In this document: positions 58,559-64,000 of the stretch, in pieces
How the letters are laid out: each line of letters begins with the position of its first letter
How positions within the stretch are numbered: the stretch's first letter is position 1
DNA from: an uncultured Parvularculaceae bacterium
Lineage (GTDB): Bacteria; Pseudomonadota; Alphaproteobacteria; Caulobacterales; Parvularculaceae
Length of the DNA stretch: 64,000 nt
NCBI GenBank assembly: GCA_947259375.1
Contig: CAMYLZ010000025.1
Coordinates: 475,160 to 539,159, forward strand
Direction: 5' to 3'
Program-made: the position numbers and the translations under genes
The notes under the pieces: model-generated
What the model was told of the DNA's origin: nothing
What the model saw: only the letters and a program-made list of their open reading frames with translations
The model's database searches: none

Positions 58559-60793
58559 TCACGTCGCCAGAATTTTCGGCACGACATTTTCAGGGGGGCC
58601 CATATCCCGCACCGCACCGCGCTCAAGCCAGACGACTTTGTCCGCAAGGCGCATATGGCTCGGCCGCTGCGTCGTCATGATGATGGCGCTCTTACGCCGT
58701 TTTTCTTCTAAAATTGAAAGCAACGCGCGCTCGCCCGACGCATCAAGCCGCGCCGCCGGCTCATCCAGCAAATAGATCGGCGCATCCTTGACGAAGGCGC
58801 GCGCCAGCGCGATGCGGCTCAGCAAGGGGTCCGGCCAGGTCGAGCGCGCCATGGCCGAGCAACGGGTGTTGAGCCCGTGCTCAAGGGCGCCGCCAAAATA
58901 CTTGTCGATACCCAGTCGCCGCACAACCGCATCGATTTCCTCGTCGCTGGCGTCGGGCCGCGCAAGGCGAATATTTTGCGCAATCGTGCCATGGAAAAGG
59001 TCCGGCGTTTGCAATCCAACGCCGAGCGCATGGCGCCATTCACCCTTGTCGAGCTGCCGCAGATCGAGACCATCGACGAAGATCGATCCTGCCTGCTGTT
59101 GGTAGAGCCCCATCAGCACCCGGAGCGCCGTTCCGACACCGGACCCTCCTTGCCCATAAAGGCACAGCATCTCTCCCGGCTTGACTTCAAACGACACGCC
59201 GCGCAACGACGGCTCGCGGGCGCCGGGATATCGGAACGTAACATTCTCAAAAACAACGTGCCCGTTGAACGCCCGCGGGATCGATGGACCGGAATTCGGC
59301 TCGCGTTCCAATGGCATCCGCACCAGCCGGTCAATCTGTTGAACGCTTTGCAGGGTCTGCCCGAGCGTCAACCCGCTCAGGAAAAGGTTGCGAATGGGGC
59401 CGAGCACCCGCCAGGACAGCGCCATTACCGCTATCAGCGCGCCGGGGCTAAGCTCACCGGCAACCACCAGCCCGGCGCCGATCGTCAGGATCGCGACGCC
59501 GGCGACCGCCACCATGGATTGCGAGAAAGACTGGATCAGGAAATTGAGCTGACGCGCCTTCATATTGGCGACGGCAGCTTGAGCCGACAAGCGACGCTGA
59601 CGGCGCAGCCAGACATGCTCTGCGCCAAGGTCATGAATAGCGCGTTGGGATGAGACTGCCTCGACAGTCAGGTTGTTCAACCGTGCCCGCACATCACCAG
59701 CCTCTCGCACAAGCGTGCTCGTGCGCGGCAGCGCCCAGGCGGCAACGACAGCGTAAAGCGCCACAAGTGTTACCGGCACCCAGACCAATGGCCCGCCGAT
59801 AACGGCGATCACCGCAACAAACAGCAACAGAAACGGAAGGTCGAAGCAGGCATTGGCCAGCGGCCCGGTAAAGGCCTCATGCAATGACGTCATCTGCCGC
59901 AAACGGGTGAGCTGCGCGCCGATCGGCGCTTCATCCGTATGCGCCAGTGACAGATGCAGTAAATGGCGGAATGCCGTTTCACTCAGTTGTTCATCAAGCC
60001 GCGCGCCGAGATAGGCTTGTAACCGGACTCGCAATTGGCGCATAGCGAGGTCCGCCGCGACTACGAACAAGATCCCGACAGCTAGGCCAAGCAGCACGTC
60101 CAGCGACTTGGCGCCGACCGCCTTGTCATAGACCGTCATGACGAATAGCGGCGGCGTAAGCGCGAACAAGTTGACGACAAAGCTGATCAGGAAGATTTGT
60201 CGAATGACAGGCTTGAATGCCGACAGAGCATCGCTCGCCCATCCTTTCCGCGGCGCACCGGTTTGCAGCTCTGCGTCTTCCGCCGCCTCGGGAAAAATCA
60301 CGAGACCGTCGATATCTTCGCGCGCAACCTTGCGGCTTCGACAGGTCGCCGGATCGAACACCGTCAAGGCGCCGTCGCTATCAGGCTTTTCCGCCAGGAC
60401 AATAGAGCCGTCAGCGCGACGGATGAAACAGGGCAGATATTCGTCACGCAGATTTCCCGCCCGTGCTGGTTCGCAAACCGTATTATACCCCAACCGAAAC
60501 AGCACCGACCGGAACGCCGCTACCGTATCGACACCGTCCGCATGCGGCATTGCTTCAAAAACGCGGCGCTTGCCTTGCGCCCACCCGGTCTGTTCGAGAA
60601 ATCGGTTAATTACTGCAATGCAGTCGTCATTCGTCGTTTTTTTTCCGGCATGCGTTGCTTTTAATGCGGCACGCAACTGCGCCTGCATGCGATGAACCGG
60701 ATGCGCGTCTTGCCCATTCGCCGCGCCCGTCGTGCATGGCTCGGCATTTTCCCCACATTGCGTATTTGTATCTGTTTGCCGGGCTTGCATCAT
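58559..60793 (-). CDS. Type I secretion ABC permease/ATPase with degenerate ATPase and C39-like N-terminal domain
   Basis: 744 residues. An N-terminal ~180-residue domain resembles the catalytically dead C39-like domain of RTX exporters (VAAFRSVLFRLGYNT; LRDEYLPCFIRRADGSIVLA). Then a membrane domain (~190-480), then an ATPase (~515-744) that is markedly degenerate. Walker A reads GQGGSGVGT, with Val553 for Lys; the signature position (~650) has no LSGGQ (MARSTWPDPLLSRIALARAF); the H-loop has Gln709 for His. Walker B (YLLDEPAARLD, Asp677-Glu678) is intact. ATGA overlap with the upstream partner. Likely the regulatory half of a heterodimer. Confidence 0.88.
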   Translation of the reverse strand: MMQARQTDTNTQCGENAEPCTTGAANGQDAHPVHRMQAQLRAALKATHAGKKTTNDDCIAVINRFLEQTGWAQGKRRVFEAMPHADGVDTVAAFRSVLFRLGYNTVCEPARAGNLRDEYLPCFIRRADGSIVLAEKPDSDGALTVFDPATCRSRKVAREDIDGLVIFPEAAEDAELQTGAPRKGWASDALSAFKPVIRQIFLISFVVNLFALTPPLFVMTVYDKAVGAKSLDVLLGLAVGILFVVAADLAMRQLRVRLQAYLGARLDEQLSETAFRHLLHLSLAHTDEAPIGAQLTRLRQMTSLHEAFTGPLANACFDLPFLLLFVAVIAVIGGPLVWVPVTLVALYAVVAAWALPRTSTLVREAGDVRARLNNLTVEAVSSQRAIHDLGAEHVWLRRQRRLSAQAAVANMKARQLNFLIQSFSQSMVAVAGVAILTIGAGLVVAGELSPGALIAVMALSWRVLGPIRNLFLSGLTLGQTLQSVQQIDRLVRMPLEREPNSGPSIPRAFNGHVVFENVTFRYPGAREPSLRGVSFEVKPGEMLCLYGQGGSGVGTALRVLMGLYQQQAGSIFVDGLDLRQLDKGEWRHALGVGLQTPDLFHGTIAQNIRLARPDASDEEIDAVVRRLGIDKYFGGALEHGLNTRCSAMARSTWPDPLLSRIALARAFVKDAPIYLLDEPAARLDASGERALLSILEEKRRKSAIIMTTQRPSHMRLADKVVWLERGAVRDMGPPENVVPKILAT

Positions 60794-62496
60794 GACGCAG
60801 CCTGCCTTTCACCGGAGCAATCGTCGTTTTGTCGGACGACTTTTCCATTGGCCACTTCATAAACGTCATCAGCGAGCCTGAGCAGCGACGGCCGATGGGT
60901 CGCAAGAACGATCGTGGTTTTTCCGCGCAATCGTTCCAACGCCTCGACAAATCGTTGCTCGCCGGCAAAATCGAGCACCGTGTTCGCCTCATCCAATATC
61001 AACACTGAAGGCCGCAGCGCCAATGCGCGCGCAATACTGATCTGCTGCGCCATCGGCGCCGGTACATCGCGGCCATGCGCGCTCTTTAAAACCGTGTCAT
61101 AGCCAAGCGGCATGCGGACAACATCTTCGTCAAGGCCAATCAGGCGCGCGGCGGAAAGCGCCGTCTTCGCCGGTATTTCGCCAAACAGTGTAATATTGTC
61201 GAGAATCGTGCCGCGGAAGATTGTCGGCGACTGCCCCACATAACGAACAAGCGCCCGCGCTTCCGCCAGATTCGGATTATCGCCAATACATGCATCGCCT
61301 GCCGCAAGCGGCGTATCGCCCATCAATATCCTCAGAAGCGAAGAACGGCCAGAACCATCCGCCCCCTTGAACGCGACCATGGCGCCCGCGGGAATTTCGA
61401 GATGAACATTCTCGAACAATGGCGCTGCTTCCCCGTGGCGCACCGTAACGCCGCGTAACGCTACACTTTGGGCGCCGACAATTTTTTGATGCGAGACCGC
61501 GCGCGCCTGCACCTCGTCGCACTCGTCAAACAGCGAAGTGATGCGGGCGCGGCGATGCTTGGCCAATTGAATATCATTCCAGCTCGCTAAAGACCGCATC
61601 AATGGCTGCAAAAGCTGCGACGACAAAAGTATGCAGCATGCAAGCGCACCGAGCGTCAACCGCCCATGAACGACAAGGACCGCACCGATACCGACTATCG
61701 CAACGACCGATGTTGATGCATACAGTGCCGAGTAGGTCTGGGCCGTTCCAGTAAGCACTATGACGCGTTTCGTGATCACGCTCGCCGCCGACTGCAAACG
61801 CTCGAAACGCCGCATCATGAGCGGTTCCATCGCGGTCGCTTTTACCGTTTGCATTGAACGCAGCACCTCGATGATGAAGTCATGCTTTCGAGCTTCATGG
61901 GTTTCCCGTTCCGCAATCGCTTCATTGAGGGCCTTCGTCCGCCGCAGCGCGAGATAACCGAATATCCCAAACAGCGCGAGGACAACGAAGAAAATCGATC
62001 CGCCTACAAGCGCGATTACGCCGGCGAAAATCGGAATAAACAGAATATCTACAGCGACAATTCGCGACTGTCCGCCCAAATACGCGCCGAGTCCGTTTAT
62101 GGCGTTCATTCGTTCAAGGTGCTCGCTCGCCGTCGCCTGGCTAAACCGTGAAGGCCGCGTCGACAACATGGCGGACAGCGCTTTGGTGGATAGATTGTGC
62201 GTGAACGACGCCGCCGACCAATTGACGATTGCGGACCGGAAATATTTCAGCACGCCATCCACGATGATTACCCCGGCCAGGACGATCACTAGCGCCGTCA
62301 ACGTGCCGAATGCCGCGTTCGGCAAGACCCGGTCATAGATCTGCAGGATTGTAAGGGGCAACGCCAATGCAAGGACATTCACCACACCCGAAGCGATATA
62401 GGTGGACAAGCTCAAGGGCGGCGCGGACAGAGGCGTCCCGCTGGTTTCTTCCTCGCCAGAAATTCCCTGCGTCGTTTTTTGGGCGTTGAAAAGCAT
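60790..62496 (-). CDS. Type I secretion ABC permease/ATPase with altered Walker A
   Basis: 568 residues. The membrane domain has six helices (e.g. STYIASGVVNVLALALPLTI; LVIVLAGVIIVDGVLKYF). The ATPase domain begins near 345. Walker A is GADGSGRSS with Arg384 in place of Lys. The signature region reads VPAPMAQQISIARAL, lacking LSGGQ. Walker B (VLILDEANTVLD, Asp502-Glu503) and the H-loop (LATHRPS, His534) are normal. No N-terminal peptidase domain. First gene of the secretion operon, divergent from the adhesin gene, with weak Shine-Dalgarno. Confidence 0.88.
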   Translation of the reverse strand: MLFNAQKTTQGISGEEETSGTPLSAPPLSLSTYIASGVVNVLALALPLTILQIYDRVLPNAAFGTLTALVIVLAGVIIVDGVLKYFRSAIVNWSAASFTHNLSTKALSAMLSTRPSRFSQATASEHLERMNAINGLGAYLGGQSRIVAVDILFIPIFAGVIALVGGSIFFVVLALFGIFGYLALRRTKALNEAIAERETHEARKHDFIIEVLRSMQTVKATAMEPLMMRRFERLQSAASVITKRVIVLTGTAQTYSALYASTSVVAIVGIGAVLVVHGRLTLGALACCILLSSQLLQPLMRSLASWNDIQLAKHRRARITSLFDECDEVQARAVSHQKIVGAQSVALRGVTVRHGEAAPLFENVHLEIPAGAMVAFKGADGSGRSSLLRILMGDTPLAAGDACIGDNPNLAEARALVRYVGQSPTIFRGTILDNITLFGEIPAKTALSAARLIGLDEDVVRMPLGYDTVLKSAHGRDVPAPMAQQISIARALALRPSVLILDEANTVLDFAGEQRFVEALERLRGKTTIVLATHRPSLLRLADDVYEVANGKVVRQNDDCSGERQAAS

Positions 62497-62675
62497 ATAG
62501 GGGCATCAACTCGTTACTACATATGCCCGCCTTGTTTATGGTTAAATCCTTTCGGAAAGATAAGCACGCCCGGATTTCCATCGTGATTTACGAGAGATTA
62601 ACCAGATTATTAAGTTTCTGATTAAGCCATTGTCCGTAGGCTTCGTTCTGTTGTGCACACACAAAGAGAAGTCTG
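62497..62675. promoter_or_regulatory. Divergent promoter region of the secretion operon and adhesin gene
   Basis: 179 AT-rich bases. Three TTAA tetramers stand exactly 12 bases apart (starts 62598, 62610, 62622), and another lies at 62542. This differs from the CtrA site TTAA-N7-TTAA by one base of spacing (N8). No sigma-70 boxes are compelling. GAGAAG at 62665-62670 may be the adhesin Shine-Dalgarno. Confidence 0.45.
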
Positions 62676-64000
62676 ATGTCGAATGAAAAGGCAAATCCGG
62701 CTACCGAGCCAAAAACTCCGTCTACGGGCGAAGCGGACGTAAATACTGCTTCAAGCGAAGATCTGACACTCGACATGGAACGCGAAGCGCTCAGAAAAGC
62801 GCAGGAAACGGACATGCCGGATGCCGGTGGCGGAGAGGCGCTCAGCGGCTTGGGAAGCCTGCATTACGGAGATCAGCCGGATGGAGCCTGGCGACAGGCG
62901 GAGAGTCCGCATGACGGGGGCGCACCGGATCCGGCGATAACGCCCACCGGCATCAGCGAACAGCCCAACGAAGGCGTCTCAACAGGCGGCCAAGCCCCAG
63001 TAAGAGAAACCAACGTCTCTTCTGATGGCCGCTCTCCCTCTGAAAATGTCGTCAATTCACCGGACAGTACCGTCCCTTCGCCGAAGCGCACCGCCGGCAA
63101 AAGCGCGCCACCCGAACATTCCGCGGAAGGCGACACGACCACATCCGGGACGACACCCGCGACCGCTGACGCCGGCCCGCACCCTTCAAGCGATAACGGT
63201 GACGCGCCCGAAAGCGGCGACGACGCACCCTACCCTTTCAATGATGCGCCAACCGATATTCGTCTGTCCGCAGAAACGACGCCTGAGAACGCGCCTGGCG
63301 CAACGGTCGCGACGCTGACCGCGACCGACCCGGACGAAGGCGACACGGCAGACTTTTCCATCGTCGAAGATGCTTCCGGCCTTTTTGAAGTGGTCGGCGA
63401 TGAATTGCGCCTTAAAGATGGCGCGTCGCTCGATCATGAAACGCAAGATTCGTATGAACTCGTTCTGCGAGTCGTAGACAGCGGCGGCGACAGCTACACC
63501 AAAACTGTCACGATCGCCGTCGCCGATCTCAATGAAGGCCCGAGCGATCTCCAGCTTTCGAACGCCGCCATCGATGAGAACGACGCCGGCGCCGTGGTCG
63601 GAACCCTGTCGGCCTATGACCCCGATGACGGCGACAACCTCGCCTTCGCGGTCTCCGACGCGCGTTTCGAAGTCGTCGACGGCCAGCTGAAGCTCAAAGA
63701 CGGCGTTTCCTTCGATCACGAAACTGCTGACGCCATCGACGTCACGGTCACCGCGACCGATCAGGGCGGGCTCGAGACCGTAGAGACCTTCTCCATCGCC
63801 GTCGCCGACCTTAATGAAGGCCCGAGCGATCTCCAGCTGTCGAACGCCGCCATCGACGAGAACGACGCCGGCGCCGTGGTCGGAACCCTGTCGGCCTTTG
63901 ACCCGGATGACGGCGACAGCCTCGCCTTCGCGGTCTCCGACGCGCGTTTCGAAGTCGTCGACGGCCAGCTGAAGCTCAAAGACGGCGTTTCCTTCGATCA
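62676..64000 (+). CDS. Giant cadherin-repeat adhesin, N-terminal part (open at window edge)
   Basis: The frame from the ATG at 62676 is open for 441 codons to the window end. Residues 1-188 are disordered and rich in Pro, Gly, Ser, Thr, Asp and Glu, without a Sec signal, as expected for a type I substrate. From residue 189 on there are cadherin-like calcium repeats, each with the pattern DENDAGAVVGTLSAYDPDDG or a close variant and ending ADLNEGPSDL. The first is divergent (63240-63530), the next two nearly identical with a 94-codon period. The C-terminal secretion signal lies outside. Divergent from the exporter operon, its likely secretion system. Confidence 0.85.
   Translation, partial: MSNEKANPATEPKTPSTGEADVNTASSEDLTLDMEREALRKAQETDMPDAGGGEALSGLGSLHYGDQPDGAWRQAESPHDGGAPDPAITPTGISEQPNEGVSTGGQAPVRETNVSSDGRSPSENVVNSPDSTVPSPKRTAGKSAPPEHSAEGDTTTSGTTPATADAGPHPSSDNGDAPESGDDAPYPFNDAPTDIRLSAETTPENAPGATVATLTATDPDEGDTADFSIVEDASGLFEVVGDELRLKDGASLDHETQDSYELVLRVVDSGGDSYTKTVTIAVADLNEGPSDLQLSNAAIDENDAGAVVGTLSAYDPDDGDNLAFAVSDARFEVVDGQLKLKDGVSFDHETADAIDVTVTATDQGGLETVETFSIAVADLNEGPSDLQLSNAAIDENDAGAVVGTLSAFDPDDGDSLAFAVSDARFEVVDGQLKLKDGVSFD
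63240..63530 (+). repeat. Cadherin-like repeat 1 (divergent copy)
   Basis: 97 codons encoding NDAPTDIRLSAETTPENAPG and the sequence down to VADL. Same layout as the following copies but with many substitutions. Confidence 0.7.
63531..63812 (+). repeat. Cadherin-like repeat 2 (282-base unit)
   Basis: 94 codons from NEGPSDLQLSNAAIDENDAG to the next NEGPSDLQLS. Nearly identical at base level to the next copy over the 188 bases available. Confidence 0.85.
63813..64000 (+). repeat. Cadherin-like repeat 3 (cut by the window end)
   Basis: The first 188 bases of another 282-base unit. Differences from copy 2 are a handful of single bases, for example Tyr to Phe in LSAYDPDDG and Asn to Ser after DDGD. 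Confidence 0.85.

Noticed and set aside
62598..62625. CtrA binding site in the adhesin promoter
   Set aside because: The TTAA spacing is N8, not the N7 of CtrA sites; kept only as an unexplained periodic motif.
62676..63240. LapG-type proteolytic release site in the adhesin leader
   Set aside because: No di-alanine T-A-A-G motif is present in the visible residues, and no LapD/LapG genes are in the window.

Overview
The window looks like chromosomal DNA of an alphaproteobacterium, possibly from the Parvularculales/Caulobacterales side of the class; placement below class is a low-confidence guess. The evidence is a fused IspD-IspF protein next to dusB and an NtrY-type kinase, a DnaG primase lacking most zinc ligands, the order dnaG-rpoD, the order fabD-fabG-acpP-fabF-mltG-yicC-gmk, and rpsF-rpsR-rplI-dnaB-alr. 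Genes are dense, on both strands and GC-rich. I saw no tRNA, rRNA, insertion sequence, phage gene or CRISPR array.

Layout. 1-9.7 kb: an NtrY-like kinase cut by the window edge, dusB, ispDF, a CinA/PncC-type amidase, a VanZ-like protein, an S41/PDZ lipoprotein, ratA, a glutathione transferase, two small envelope proteins, lipA and a membrane protein. A decayed copy of the ratA 3' end lies between the VanZ-like and S41 genes. 9.8-15.6 kb: Lrp regulator divergent from ald, small secreted and PepSY proteins, an HExxPGH metallopeptidase-like lipoprotein and three uncharacterised small genes. 15.6-21.6 kb: dnaG-rpoD divergent from typA. 21.6-26.4 kb: accessory envelope genes (serine beta-lactamase-like lipoprotein, acyltransferase-3, LytTR membrane regulator) and yqeY. 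26.6-38.1 kb: carA and carB, about 6.3 kb apart, with ycaQ, a thioesterase, an MBL hydrolase, an RraB-like protein, a Vgb-like propeller, a GST and an ArsR/SRPBCC pair between them, then greA. 38.2-41.4 kb: AhpD-like, tautomerase, SDR/LysR pair and a VOC protein. 41.4-47.5 kb: fatty-acid synthesis and murein genes on the minus strand. 47.7-54.5 kb: a glycosyltransferase, rpsF-rpsR-rplI, dnaB, alr and mlaE-mlaF. 54.4-57.0 kb: pgl-edd (Entner-Doudoroff). 57.2-64.0 kb: a type I secretion operon divergent from a giant cadherin-repeat adhesin that runs off the window.

The most unusual system is the last. Two adjacent ABC permease/ATPases, presumably a heterodimer, plus an HlyD adaptor face an adhesin gene. 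Both ATPase domains lack the Walker A lysine (Val in one, Arg in the other) and a recognisable LSGGQ signature, so neither composite ATP site looks standard. Other items worth attention are an rpsF leader with mutually exclusive hairpins that reach the Shine-Dalgarno, an array of operator-like dyads upstream of the ArsR gene, nested dyads at the LysR start, and the ratA relic.
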